The notes: a model not told the origin generated them from the sequence alone. DNA of 64,000 nt from Actinoalloteichus hymeniacidonis (GCF_014203365.1 NZ_JACHIS010000001.1:3906001-3970000); one strand, 5' to 3'. Positions 34,266 to 42,881 are shown, counted from the first letter of the stretch. Numbers and translations: made by a program.

Positions 34266-35243
34266 TCAGTCCCGGTAGTTGGCGGTGGGCGGGTCCGGGG
34301 CGGGCCCCAGGTCGGTCAGCCAGTCGTCGTACATCCGTTCCCAGGTCCCGTCGTCGCGCATCTGGGCCAACAGCGCGTTGGCGAAGCGGACGAAGTCCTC
34401 GGCGTCCTTGTTGAATGCCATCCCGTAGGGCTCGCTGGAGAACCGGTCGCCCACCACGTGCAGCTGCGGATCCTGCCTGGCCATGCCCGCCAGAATGGTG
34501 TCGTCGGTGGAGAATCCCTCGACCTGGCCCTGCTGCAACATCACCAGGCAGTCCGACCAGTCGGCGACCTCCACCGGCACCAGGCCCGCGTCGTGGGCGG
34601 CGAGTCGGCGCAGCGAGGTCGAGCCCCGCGCGGAGCAGACCCGTTCGCCTGCGAGGTCCTCGACGTCGGAGTAGCCGGAATCGCGGTGCACCAGCAGCCG
34701 CTGTCCCGCCTCGAAGTAGACCGTGGAGAAGTTGACGCGTTCCCACCGTTCGCAGGTGACGGTCATCGTCCGCACCACGACGTCGACGGTCCCCTCCTCC
34801 AACGCCTCCTCGCGCTGATCGGAGGTGACGGTCACGAAGCGGACCCGGTTGGGATCGCCGAAAAGTGCGTCGGCCAACTCATGGACCAGGTCGATGTCGA
34901 AACCCGAGAGGCGCTCGGCCGTGGGGTCGCGGTATCCCATCAGATAGGTCGTCTGGTCGACACCCGCGATGAGGACGCCTCGGTCGACGATCTCGTCCAT
35001 GGTCGAGCCCGCAGGCATCTGACCGGGCTGCGGAAGGCCGCCGGACGGTCGAAGGCTGGCCGTGGGATCGCAGGCCCCGTCCTCGGACGGCGGCGGATCC
35101 AGCTCCCCCGCCTCCTGGGCGCCGACCGGTAGGGGGCGTTCGACGTCGACCTCGACGTCGGTGGGCACCGAGGGGGCCCCGGAGCAGCCCGCCAAGGTCA
35201 GTATCGCGGCCAGCGCGACGGCGACTCGACTACCAGACCTCAT
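34266..35243 (-). CDS. glnH: GlnH-like amino-acid-binding lipoprotein
   Basis: The 325-residue lipoprotein has a signal peptide with the lipobox LAGC (cleavage before the Cys near residue 20), then a family 3 solute-binding fold: MDEIVDRGVLIAGVDQTTYLMGYRDP, FDIDLVHELADALFG, VDVVVRTMTVTCERWERVNFS and MRDDGTWERMYDDWL. In mycobacteria GlnH binds aspartate, glutamate or asparagine outside the membrane and signals through GlnX to PknG; no permease genes are present here, which agrees with a sensor rather than a transporter. Its start overlaps the glnX-like stop (ATGA). Confidence 0.93.
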   Translation of the reverse strand: MRSGSRVAVALAAILTLAGCSGAPSVPTDVEVDVERPLPVGAQEAGELDPPPSEDGACDPTASLRPSGGLPQPGQMPAGSTMDEIVDRGVLIAGVDQTTYLMGYRDPTAERLSGFDIDLVHELADALFGDPNRVRFVTVTSDQREEALEEGTVDVVVRTMTVTCERWERVNFSTVYFEAGQRLLVHRDSGYSDVEDLAGERVCSARGSTSLRRLAAHDAGLVPVEVADWSDCLVMLQQGQVEGFSTDDTILAGMARQDPQLHVVGDRFSSEPYGMAFNKDAEDFVRFANALLAQMRDDGTWERMYDDWLTDLGPAPDPPTANYRD

Positions 35244-36670
35244 CGATACTCCCTCACGCGCTGCCAGATGCCCGCACCAGCGCCGACCGCCGCGATCAGG
35301 GAGCAGGCCAACATGCCGATCGCCAGTCCACCGAGGGCACCGTGCGCATCGGCCGAGCGAGCGACCATGGTGTCCCGGACCGCGTCGAGTGCCGTCATCA
35401 GATTGCGGTCGACCTCGGAGAACGCCTCGTTCGCCGTGGTCGTCGTCAACTCCACCGCGTCATCGAAACTGCCTGCCTCGTCGTGGGACCTGATCTCGGC
35501 ATGTAACGACATCCACGTCTGGTTCTGTTCGATCGCGGCGTCGACCGCGTTGCGGACCTCGGGGTCGGTGGCCATCTCCCTGGCCTCGCCGAGCAGTCCG
35601 CCCGATCCGTCGGTGCCGCCCAGCTGCTCGGCGGCCTCGTCGAAGTCCTTGACGTAGGAGCCGCCCGAGCCCTGCGCCACGAGGGTGAGGGTCTCGCCGC
35701 TTCTGGCCTGCAATGCGGCGATCCTGGCCCTGGCCAGGACGTCGACCTGCGCGGATCCCTCGGTGCGGCTCTCGTCGAGGCTGCTCAGCATGCTCAGCTG
35801 GGCGATCCCGGTCCAGGCCAGACTCGCGACCACGGCGACCGTCGCGACGACCATGCCGATGTTGAGGATCCGGTTGGTTCGACGGAAGACGTAGAGCTGG
35901 CCGAAGGCCAACGCCCCGAGTAACACCACGCCAAGAGCGACCTCGACGATCGGCCAGCCGGAGGCGTCGTCCTGGTCCGTGACCACACGGGCCATCTCGG
36001 ACTGGTAGAGCTCCTCGGCGGCGGGCAGCATCGTCGACTGCATCAGGCCGGAGGCCTCCCGCAGATAGGCCGCACCGACCGGGAATCCCTGCCGGTGATT
36101 GGCCCTGGCTGCCTCGACCAGGCCGGTGTACACCGGCAGCTGGTTGGACAACCTGGCCACCGGCTCGGAGAGCCTGCCCGCTCCGCCCGCGCCGTGGGCG
36201 GCGGCGGTCAAGGCATCGGCGGCCGCGGCGATGTCGGCCTCGTAGCGCTCCCGGACGGCGAGCGGTTCGCCGCCGCCCACCAGGAAGGCGCCCGCGACAG
36301 TCGCGTCCGCATCCGACAGCGCGCTGTAGAGATCCTGGGCCGCGATGCTGAGCGGTTCGCTGCGCAGGACGAGGTCGTTGAGCCCGTCCTCCTTGGTCTG
36401 CACGGCGAAGAACCCGAACAGACCGGCGATCACACTGAGCAGGGCGATGGTCGCGCCGAGCATCGTGAACCGGCCCGGCGTGGTCGAGCGCAGCGCACGC
36501 AGATCGGCGAGATAGCGGCGCAGCGCGCCCTGTCGTGCGGGCCGTCGGCGTTGCTCGGCCGGATGCGATGCGGGCGGCTTCGGCTGTTGTCGTCCCACGG
36601 TGCCGGGCTGCGGCGGTACACCCGGACCGGCCGGGGGCCGAGGCTGCTGGGGCGGCGGTGCGCTGTTCAT
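35240..36670 (-). CDS. glnX: GlnX-like transmembrane sensor protein
   Basis: A 476-residue membrane protein with four helices: about 68-92 (TMLGATIALLSVIAGLFGFF), 243-266, 275-299 and 446-470, leaving two external helical domains (about 93-242 and 300-445) that resemble chemoreceptor-like four-helix bundles. A Pro-rich cytoplasmic N-terminus of 60 residues precedes the first helix. Position and topology match Rv0412c (GlnX), which relays GlnH ligand binding to PknG in mycobacteria. It overlaps glnH by four bases and is first in the operon glnX-glnH-pknG-PP2C. Confidence 0.88.
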   Translation of the reverse strand: MNSAPPPQQPRPPAGPGVPPQPGTVGRQQPKPPASHPAEQRRRPARQGALRRYLADLRALRSTTPGRFTMLGATIALLSVIAGLFGFFAVQTKEDGLNDLVLRSEPLSIAAQDLYSALSDADATVAGAFLVGGGEPLAVRERYEADIAAAADALTAAAHGAGGAGRLSEPVARLSNQLPVYTGLVEAARANHRQGFPVGAAYLREASGLMQSTMLPAAEELYQSEMARVVTDQDDASGWPIVEVALGVVLLGALAFGQLYVFRRTNRILNIGMVVATVAVVASLAWTGIAQLSMLSSLDESRTEGSAQVDVLARARIAALQARSGETLTLVAQGSGGSYVKDFDEAAEQLGGTDGSGGLLGEAREMATDPEVRNAVDAAIEQNQTWMSLHAEIRSHDEAGSFDDAVELTTTTANEAFSEVDRNLMTALDAVRDTMVARSADAHGALGGLAIGMLACSLIAAVGAGAGIWQRVREYR

Positions 36671-37114
36671 GCCTGCGATCCCCCTCGCGACCGTGATCGG
36701 GCCGCGAAGCCCTGCCGCCGAGGACGTGAAGACGCCCCGAACCGGACGATTCGTCCGCTCGGCGTGTCAGGACCCCTCACCGCGTCACACCCTCACGATC
36801 TGTTCCGGCCACATCCAGTGGATTCGCCGCCCGCGAGAACCACATGTCCTCGACGGAGGCCCGGCGGTATCCGGCGATTCTGCCGTTGGAAGCAGAATGC
36901 GGGTACACCGCCCGCACGATCAGGCGTGCCGACCGGGCGACTCACTCGGATCGCCGAGCATGCGCCCGATCTCGTCCCCTCGGACATTCGTTCCTGCGTA
37001 CTGGGAGCGAAGATACCGCCCGCTCTTGATCAAGATAGCGGTTTGGATCATTTCGTGACGCGGCAGGCGGCCCGGTGCGACGGGAGGGTTCTCGTCACAC
37101 CGGGCGCAGCGGGC
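36671..37114. other. intergenic region between glnX operon and gabT
   Basis: About 440 bp with no convincing gene. It must contain the glnX promoter and the gabT terminator. A short palindrome TTGATCAA occurs near 37025. Nothing else stands out. Confidence 0.45.
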
Positions 37115-38368
37115 TCAGCCCAGTCCGACGGCCACCGCCTTCGACCAGATCTCCAGGCCCTGGTCGATCTGCTCCGCATCCACGATCAACGGGGGGATCA
37201 TCCGCACGACGTTGCCGTGCGGACCGCAGGTGAGCAGCAGCAGCCCCAGATCCGATGCGGCGCGATGCACCCTGGCCGCGGCCGCCGGGGCGGGGGAACC
37301 GTCCGGTTCGACGAATTCGCTGGCGACCATCAATCCGAGGCCCCGCACATCGCCGATCGCCGAATGGTCCGCGGCGATCCGGCGGGCACCCGCCAGAAGC
37401 TGCTCGCCGGTGGTCGCGGCATTGGCGACGAGTCCCTCCTCCTGGATGACCTCCAGGGTGGCGATGGCCGCAGCGCAGGCCACCGCGTTGCCGCCGTAGG
37501 TACCGCCCTGCGAGCCGGGCAGGGCCCTGCTCATCAGCTCGGTGCTCGCAGCGATGGCCGACAAGGGGAATCCGCTTGCCAAGCCCTTCGCCGTGATCAG
37601 GATGTCCGGCTCGACCTCGGAGTGCTGGTGCCCCCAGAATCGACCGGTCCGGCCGAATCCGGTCTGCACCTCGTCGAGGACCAGCAGGATGCCGTGTCGA
37701 TCGGCCCGCTCGCGGAGTCCGGCGAGGAAGGCCGGTGGCACCGGAACGTACCCGCCCTCGCCGAGCACCGGTTCGATGAAGAAGGCCGCGATGTCGGCGG
37801 CGGGGCTCGCGGTGGCGAACAGATAGTCGAGCTCGCGCAGTGCGAAGGCGACCGCGTCCTGTTCGGACAGTCCGTAGCGGTAGGCGTAGGGGAAGGGTGC
37901 CACCGTCACGCCGGGGACCAGCGGGCCGATGCCCGCTCGGATCTTCGCCCCGGAGGTCGTCAGCGAGGCCGCGCCGAAGGTCCGGCCGTGGAAGGAGCCT
38001 TGGAAGACCACCGCGTTCTGCCTGCCGGTGGACTGCCGGGCAAGGCGGAGCGCCGCCTCGACGGCCTCGCTCCCGGAGTTGACGTAGAACAGCGAGTCGA
38101 GTCCGGCGGGCAGTACCTCGCCGAGTCGCTCGGTCAACGTGATCAGCGGCTGGTGCATCACGGTGGTGTACTGGCCGTGGATCAGCGTGGCCACCTGTCG
38201 TTGAGCTGCTGCGACGACCTTCGGATGACAGTGTCCGGTGCTGGTGACGCCGATCCCGGCGGTGAAGTCGAGATAGCGCTGGTCGTTCTGATCGTAGAGG
38301 TAGACACCCTCACCCCGGGTGACCTGCACGGGAGTGGCCTGCTTGAGCACCGGCGACAACTGAGCCAT
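37115..38368 (-). CDS. gabT: 4-aminobutyrate aminotransferase (class III PLP aminotransferase)
   Basis: The 417-residue PLP enzyme transfers the amino group of 4-aminobutyrate (or a related omega-amino acid) to 2-oxoglutarate. Landmarks: FTAGIGVTSTGHCHPKVV, YVNSGSEAVEAALRLAR (phosphate cup), FHGRTFGA, FIEPVLGEGG, D232 and Q235 in VLDEVQTGFGRTG, and PLP Lys K261 in ITAKGLASGFPL. Start set at ATG 38368; the in-frame extension upstream has no family similarity. It is divergent from gabD and the palindrome GATTGTCGACAATC lies between them, 19 bases from this start, so repression by the GntR protein is inferred. Substrate could also be another omega-amino acid made by the neighbouring genes. Confidence 0.9.
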   Translation of the reverse strand: MAQLSPVLKQATPVQVTRGEGVYLYDQNDQRYLDFTAGIGVTSTGHCHPKVVAAAQRQVATLIHGQYTTVMHQPLITLTERLGEVLPAGLDSLFYVNSGSEAVEAALRLARQSTGRQNAVVFQGSFHGRTFGAASLTTSGAKIRAGIGPLVPGVTVAPFPYAYRYGLSEQDAVAFALRELDYLFATASPAADIAAFFIEPVLGEGGYVPVPPAFLAGLRERADRHGILLVLDEVQTGFGRTGRFWGHQHSEVEPDILITAKGLASGFPLSAIAASTELMSRALPGSQGGTYGGNAVACAAAIATLEVIQEEGLVANAATTGEQLLAGARRIAADHSAIGDVRGLGLMVASEFVEPDGSPAPAAAARVHRAASDLGLLLLTCGPHGNVVRMIPPLIVDAEQIDQGLEIWSKAVAVGLG

Positions 38369-38386
38369 GATCACACCCAACTGTAG

Positions 38387-38400
38387 GATTGTCGACAATC
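38387..38400. promoter_or_regulatory. GntR operator candidate 1 (gabT/gabD)
   Basis: GATTGTCGACAATC, a perfect 14-bp palindrome, between the divergent gabT and gabD genes. The same sequence recurs at 41438-41451, and with one base changed at 42848-42861. FadR/FCD-subfamily GntR proteins commonly bind TNGTNNNACNA-type palindromes, which this fits. Confidence 0.75.
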
Positions 38401-38461
38401 TATCTCCATGCAACCATCGACCGTGGTCGCATGTCCACACCAACGCGGAGGGTCTTAGGCA

Positions 38462-39928
38462 ATGAGCGTCGAGACGGTCCTCGAGAAGACTCCGAGAGAT
38501 CTCTTCATCGGAGGCAGCTGGGTGCCCGCATCCGGCGGTCGCACCTTCGACGTCGACGATCCGGCCACCGGGGCGGTGCTGTGCTCGGTGGCCGACGCCA
38601 CCGCCGCCGACGGGCGGGCCGCGCTCGACGCGGCGGTCGCCGCCCAACCGGGTTGGGCCGCGACACCGCCGAGGGAGCGCGGCGAGGTCCTGCGACGCGC
38701 CTTCGAGCTGCTGATGGCCCGACAGGACGATCTCGCGTTGTTGATGACCTCCGAGATGGGCAAACCGCTGGCCGACTCCAGGTCGGAGATCGCCTACGCG
38801 GCCGAGTTCTTCCGCTGGTTCTCCGAGGAGGCCGTCCGCATCGACGGCGGCTACCAGGTCGCGCCCAACGGCGCGGGCCGGTTCCTGGTGATGCGGCAAC
38901 CGGTCGGGCCGTGCCTGTTCGTCACGCCCTGGAACTTCCCCATGGCGATGGGAACCCGCAAGATCGGGCCCGCCATCGCGGCGGGCTGCACCAGCGTGAT
39001 CAAGCCCGCACACCAGACCCCGCTGTCGATGCTGGCGTTGGCCGCGATCCTGCAGGAGGCAGGACTACCCGACGGCGTCCTGAACGTGGTGCCCGCCGTG
39101 GCCGCAGGCGAGCTGATGGAGCCGTTGATCCGCGACGGTCGTGCCCGCAAACTCTCCTTCACCGGCTCCACCGCCGTCGGGAAGAAGCTGATCGAGCAAT
39201 CCGCCGACCAGGTACTACGGGTCTCGATGGAGCTCGGGGGCAACGCGCCGCTGTTGGTCTTCGACGACGCCGACCTGGACAAGGCCGTGGACGGCGCGAT
39301 GCTGGCCAAGATGCGCAACATGGGCGAGGCGTGCACCTCGGCCAATCGCATCTACGCCCAATCCGGCATCGCCGAGGAGTTCGGCAGGCGGCTGGCCGAA
39401 CGGATGGCCGCGCTGCGGGTCGGTCACGGCATCGAGGACGGCGTCCAGGTCGGGCCGCTGATCGACGCCAAGGCCAGGACGAAGGTCACCGAGCTGGTCG
39501 ACGACGCGGTCGAGCGGGGTGCGCGAGTGGTCCTCGGCGGCGGCGCGCCCACGGGCGAGGGCTATGCGGGCGGCTACTTCTACTCCCCCACCGTGCTGAC
39601 CGACGTGCCGACCGACGCGAGGCTGGCGAACGAGGAGATCTTCGGTCCGGTGGCGCCGATCAGCGTCTTCGAGACCGAGGCGCAGGCACTGGAGTTGGCC
39701 AACAACACCGAGTACGGCCTGGTCAGCTACGTCTTCACCACCGACCTGGCTCGCGGCCTGCGTATGTCGGAGGGCTTGGAGACCGGGATGGTCGGGCTCA
39801 ACCAGGGCATCGTGTCCAACCCCGCCGCGCCGTTCGGCGGCGTGAAGCACTCCGGCCTCGGCCGCGAGGGCGGCAGCACCGGAATCGATGAGTTCCTCGA
39901 GACCAAACTGGTCGCCATCGCACTGTGA
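38462..39928 (+). CDS. gabD: succinate-semialdehyde dehydrogenase (aldehyde dehydrogenase family)
   Basis: A 488-residue ALDH oxidising succinate semialdehyde to succinate. All key residues are in place: N158 (TPWNFPMAMG), general base E257 (MELGGNAP), nucleophile C291 (GEACTSANR) and ETEAQALELANNTEYGLVSY near the C-terminus. The GabD-type sequence (EMGKPLADSRSEI, FRWFSEEA) supports this assignment over other ALDHs. GGAGGG nine bases before the ATG at 38462. Divergent from gabT with a shared operator; together they convert 4-aminobutyrate to succinate. Confidence 0.92.
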   Translation: MSVETVLEKTPRDLFIGGSWVPASGGRTFDVDDPATGAVLCSVADATAADGRAALDAAVAAQPGWAATPPRERGEVLRRAFELLMARQDDLALLMTSEMGKPLADSRSEIAYAAEFFRWFSEEAVRIDGGYQVAPNGAGRFLVMRQPVGPCLFVTPWNFPMAMGTRKIGPAIAAGCTSVIKPAHQTPLSMLALAAILQEAGLPDGVLNVVPAVAAGELMEPLIRDGRARKLSFTGSTAVGKKLIEQSADQVLRVSMELGGNAPLLVFDDADLDKAVDGAMLAKMRNMGEACTSANRIYAQSGIAEEFGRRLAERMAALRVGHGIEDGVQVGPLIDAKARTKVTELVDDAVERGARVVLGGGAPTGEGYAGGYFYSPTVLTDVPTDARLANEEIFGPVAPISVFETEAQALELANNTEYGLVSYVFTTDLARGLRMSEGLETGMVGLNQGIVSNPAAPFGGVKHSGLGREGGSTGIDEFLETKLVAIAL

Positions 39929-40005
39929 ACCAGGGTCGGCGGGGCCCGCTGCCCGAGCCCCGCCGACATCGGGTCGATCCGGTCGAACGCCACGCTCGGT
40001 CGGGG

Positions 40006-40686
40006 TCAGCGGTGGCGGGTCAGCCGCTCGACGGCCTCGGCCATGTGCGCTTCCAGACTGCTCAGCACCAGCGCCGCGTCGCCCGCCTCGATCGCGTCGA
40101 CCAATCCGCGATGCTCGTCGATGGTGTCGCCGGAATGCCGTGTCGTGCCCTGCAACGCGAGCAGGCACATCCGGGTCTCCACGAGCAGTGTCTCCGCCAT
40201 CCGCTCCAGCCGAGGGCTGCCGGAGGCCGACACCAGCGTCTGGTGGAAGAAGTGGTCGGCGTCGACGAGTGCGTCGGCATCGCCCGCAGCCGACGCGGCC
40301 GCCATCCCCGCGTGCGCCTTGCGAAGTCGCGCGACCGCCTCGACGCGATCCCCGCCGAGGATCAGCTCGCACGCGGCGCGCTCGATCGCGAATCGCGCCC
40401 GGTAGATGTCCCGCACGTCGGCATCGTCGAGGTCGATGACGAACAACCCCCGATGCGGCTCGCTGCGCAGCAGGCCCTCCTGCACGAGCCGTTGCATCGC
40501 CTCGCGTAGCGGGCCCCGACTCACCCCGAGCCTGCTCGCCAGGTCGATCTCACCCAACTGACCCCCGGGGGGAAGCTCACCCCTGGTGATCGCGGTGCGC
40601 AGCTGCTCCGCGACGATCTCGGCGGTGGATCTCCTGGTCAGCGGCCCGAGTCCGCCCACCGCCTGCCCAGTGTCGACGGTCACCAT
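40006..40686 (-). CDS. GntR-family (FCD/FadR-type) transcriptional regulator
   Basis: The 226-residue protein has an N-terminal winged helix (IVAEQLRTAITRGELPPGGQL, DLASRLGVSRGPLREAMQRL, EPHRGLFV) and a C-terminal all-helical FCD domain (DIYRARFAIERAACELIL, DADHFFHQTLVSASGSPRL, DEHRGLVDAIEAGD) with the Asp/His residues that usually bind a metal and carboxylate ligand. It starts three bases after the upstream racemase-like gene and is probably cotranscribed from the 41438-41451 operator region, giving autoregulation. Three palindromes in the locus are its likely binding sites. The ligand is probably a carboxylate from the pathway. Confidence 0.92.
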   Translation of the reverse strand: MVTVDTGQAVGGLGPLTRRSTAEIVAEQLRTAITRGELPPGGQLGEIDLASRLGVSRGPLREAMQRLVQEGLLRSEPHRGLFVIDLDDADVRDIYRARFAIERAACELILGGDRVEAVARLRKAHAGMAAASAAGDADALVDADHFFHQTLVSASGSPRLERMAETLLVETRMCLLALQGTTRHSGDTIDEHRGLVDAIEAGDAALVLSSLEAHMAEAVERLTRHR

Positions 40687-40689
40687 CGT

Positions 40690-41430
40690 TCACTCCGTTC
40701 TCCGGCCGGACAACACGCCCAACCCCTGTGGCGCTACCGCGTCCACCAGGCGAAGACCCTCCCACACACTCACCTGGTTGGCGGTCAGCACCGGCTTGCC
40801 CACCCGCGCGGTCAGCTCGTCGAGCAACAACGCGGTATGCAGCGCCGTGTCGGGGACCAGCACGGCCTCGGCGTCGGGATGATCATGTGCGGCCACGAAT
40901 TCCAGCACATCGGCGCTGGAGAGCGTCCCGACCTCGGCCGCGGTCACGATTCCTCTGCTGGCCAGCGACGACACCTCGACGCCGTCGTCGGCGAGGAAGT
41001 CCACGAACCGCTCGGCCACATCGCCCGGATAGGTGGCCGCGACCGCCACCCGTCGCACGCCCAGCGCTCGTAAGGCCCGGACGAAGGCGAACGAGGTGCT
41101 CGATGCTGGCACGCCCGCCACCTCGGCAAGCTGTCGCACCTGCCGGGTGGCCCCCTCCACGCCGAAGACGAAGCTCCCGCTGGTGCACGCCCAGACCACG
41201 GCGCTCACGTTCTGCTGCCGCAGCCGCTCGGCGCCCGCCGCCAGGACCTCGGCGGAACCGATGTCCAGTAGGGCGTCGACCCGGTGTGCGTCCTCGCGCA
41301 TCTCGGTGTGCACCAGCGGCAGGGCCACCTCGGCGCCGAGGATCCGTTCCAAGGTCGGATAGTCGTCCTCGGCGCTGTAGCCCGGGTACAGGAACCCCAC
41401 AGTCACGGCCACGATGTCTCCGATCCTCAC
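40690..41430 (-). CDS. Asp/Glu racemase / maleate isomerase superfamily protein with one catalytic Cys
   Basis: A 246-residue two-domain protein. The first active-site Cys is C82 in WACTSGSF; the second position, normally Cys, is Asp194 in VPDTALHT. The paralogue at 41460-42218 keeps both. A single-Cys arrangement occurs in arylmalonate decarboxylase (which keeps the opposite Cys), so a lyase or decarboxylase-type reaction rather than two-base racemization is possible. The GTG at 41430 lies seven bases after the operator palindrome, so the transcript may have little or no leader. Substrate unknown, presumably a dicarboxylate or amino-dicarboxylate. Confidence 0.85.
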   Translation of the reverse strand: MRIGDIVAVTVGFLYPGYSAEDDYPTLERILGAEVALPLVHTEMREDAHRVDALLDIGSAEVLAAGAERLRQQNVSAVVWACTSGSFVFGVEGATRQVRQLAEVAGVPASSTSFAFVRALRALGVRRVAVAATYPGDVAERFVDFLADDGVEVSSLASRGIVTAAEVGTLSSADVLEFVAAHDHPDAEAVLVPDTALHTALLLDELTARVGKPVLTANQVSVWEGLRLVDAVAPQGLGVLSGRRTE

Positions 41431-41437
41431 CCGACTA

Positions 41438-41451
41438 GATTGTCGACAATC
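41438..41451. promoter_or_regulatory. GntR operator candidate 2 (between the two racemase-like genes)
   Basis: GATTGTCGACAATC, identical to the copy at 38387-38400, in a 29-base gap between two co-directional genes. Its location suggests an internal promoter for the single-Cys protein and the GntR gene. Confidence 0.72.
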
Positions 41452-41459
41452 CTACCGGG

Positions 41460-42218
41460 TCAGGCCGCAGGAAGCCGGGTCTGCCGCAGAAGCAGCTGCT
41501 CCGGTGCCACCGCCTCGCGGTCGAGGAGGCGCAACGCCGCCCACATCGTCACCTGATTCGCCGTCAGGACGGGCTTGCCGAGGATGCGTTCCAACAGCGG
41601 GATGATGTCGTAGGTCGGCAGGTTCGTGCAGCTGACGAACATCGCCTCGGCCTCGGGCCGGTCGGCGGCGCACACGATGTCCACCACCTCCCGATACGGC
41701 ACCTTCCAGATCTGGTCGAGCAAGCCCAGGCCGCAGCAGGAGGCCACCTCGATCCCGTGCTCGGCGAGATAGGAGTCCAATCGTTCGTTGATCGGCCCGA
41801 TATAGGGCGTGGCGACGGCGACCCGCCCGACGCCGAGCAGCCGCAGCGCCTCGACGAGCGCCCCGGAGGTCGTGACGGCGGCGGGAGCCCCGGCCTCCAG
41901 CATGATCGTGGTCAACGCCCGCTCCCCGACCAGGCCGTTGACGAAGGAACCGGACGTGCAGGCGTAGGCGATCACCTTCGGCCCCGGGGTCAGCAGATCC
42001 CGGGTGGCCGCGTGTACCGCCTGTTCATCGCTGATCATGGTGGCCATCTCGACGGTGACCGGCACCGGCACGAAGGGCACCCTGGTCGTGTGCAGGGTGA
42101 CTCCCGCCGGTACCCAACGCCACAGTTCGCGATCGAGCGCGAAATCGAATGGGGCGACGATGCCGATCCCGTCATCCGGGTACGGGCCGTCGACCGCCCC
42201 GAGAACCTCGGGCGGCAT
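41460..42218 (-). CDS. maleate isomerase-like (Asp/Glu racemase superfamily) protein
   Basis: The 252-residue protein carries both active-site cysteines: C87 in YACTSGSF and C197 in VSCTNLPT. This matches maleate cis-trans isomerases and AroM/hydantoin-racemase relatives, which use a Cys thiolate to attack or deprotonate a dicarboxylate. The N-terminal GIGIVAPFDFALDRELWRWVP is typical of the maleate isomerase branch. The gene follows the DUF3830 gene by 14 bases, and the two are probably cotranscribed. The association with gabT/gabD, hydroxyacid dehydrogenase and amidase points to catabolism, but not to a definite substrate. Confidence 0.87.
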   Translation of the reverse strand: MPPEVLGAVDGPYPDDGIGIVAPFDFALDRELWRWVPAGVTLHTTRVPFVPVPVTVEMATMISDEQAVHAATRDLLTPGPKVIAYACTSGSFVNGLVGERALTTIMLEAGAPAAVTTSGALVEALRLLGVGRVAVATPYIGPINERLDSYLAEHGIEVASCCGLGLLDQIWKVPYREVVDIVCAADRPEAEAMFVSCTNLPTYDIIPLLERILGKPVLTANQVTMWAALRLLDREAVAPEQLLLRQTRLPAA

Positions 42219-42232
42219 GGCGTAGTCCCGGA

Positions 42233-42727
42233 TCAGCCGGAGTGCCTGCGGTAGACCAGCCGCTCGCCGACCGCGCCGGAGCGCCAGACGTCGTTACACG
42301 CCTCGGCCATGGGTTGCAGTCCCTCGACGATCGTCGCGTAGACGTTGCCGGGCACCCAGCCGACGTCCCCGTTGAGCAACAGGTTGTTGCGCCCGTAGAA
42401 GATCGCGAGGTCGATCACGCCGGGCAGACCGTGGATGTTCTTCTCCTCTTTGAAGCGACGATCGAGCATGCCGCCCGCGAAGTCGAAATACACCACGTCA
42501 CCGGGGATCGGCGTGACGGTCGGGTTCTCCAGACCCGGCGGCTCGGCCGCGAACCTGGGCACCATCGTGTACACCTCGTTGCGCGCGTACTTGGCGTGAT
42601 GGATGTCGCCGCCCTGCGGTAGCGCCTGCCAGACGACCTCGCAGGTCAGCGGGGCATCCGCGTCCAACAGTTCGGCCACGCAGGACACGCCGCGTTTGGT
42701 GAGCTCGATCTCGATGTATCGGGGCAT
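42233..42727 (-). CDS. DUF3830 family protein (cyclophilin-like fold)
   Basis: A 164-residue protein. RYIEIELTKRGVSCVAELL at the start, a HHAKYARNEVYTMVP segment, PGDVVYFDFAGG and NVYATIVEG are the features of DUF3830, whose solved members have a cyclophilin-like beta-barrel. No enzymatic role is established; genes of this family often sit next to maleate-isomerase-like and amidase genes, suggesting a part in the same pathway. AAAGG precedes the ATG. Upstream lies the third palindrome, shared with the divergent dehydrogenase. Confidence 0.85.
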   Translation of the reverse strand: MPRYIEIELTKRGVSCVAELLDADAPLTCEVVWQALPQGGDIHHAKYARNEVYTMVPRFAAEPPGLENPTVTPIPGDVVYFDFAGGMLDRRFKEEKNIHGLPGVIDLAIFYGRNNLLLNGDVGWVPGNVYATIVEGLQPMAEACNDVWRSGAVGERLVYRRHSG

Positions 42728-42847
42728 GGCGGAGACCTTTCGAACGGGTCGCGCTGCGGTCAGCTATAGGCGTTTCGAGGCGGGCCGACGTTGGCCTTGA
42801 GCTTCTCCGCGCGCCCTGCCCTATGGACGCCCATCGGTGCCGGTGCG

Positions 42848-42881
42848 GATTGTTGACAATCCTACGAGAGCTTTCTAGCGT
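42848..42881 (+). promoter_or_regulatory. promoter with overlapping GntR operator candidate 3
   Basis: GATTGTTGACAATC at 42848-42861 differs by one base from the other two palindromes. It contains the -35 TTGACA (42853-42858), which is 17 bases from TAGCGT (-10, 42876-42881). A repressor bound here would block the dehydrogenase/amidase promoter directly and is 121 bases from the DUF3830 start. Confidence 0.75.

Noticed and set aside
38369-39013. N-terminal extension of gabT to 632 residues
   Set aside because: The added part overlaps gabD and the operator and has no aminotransferase similarity.
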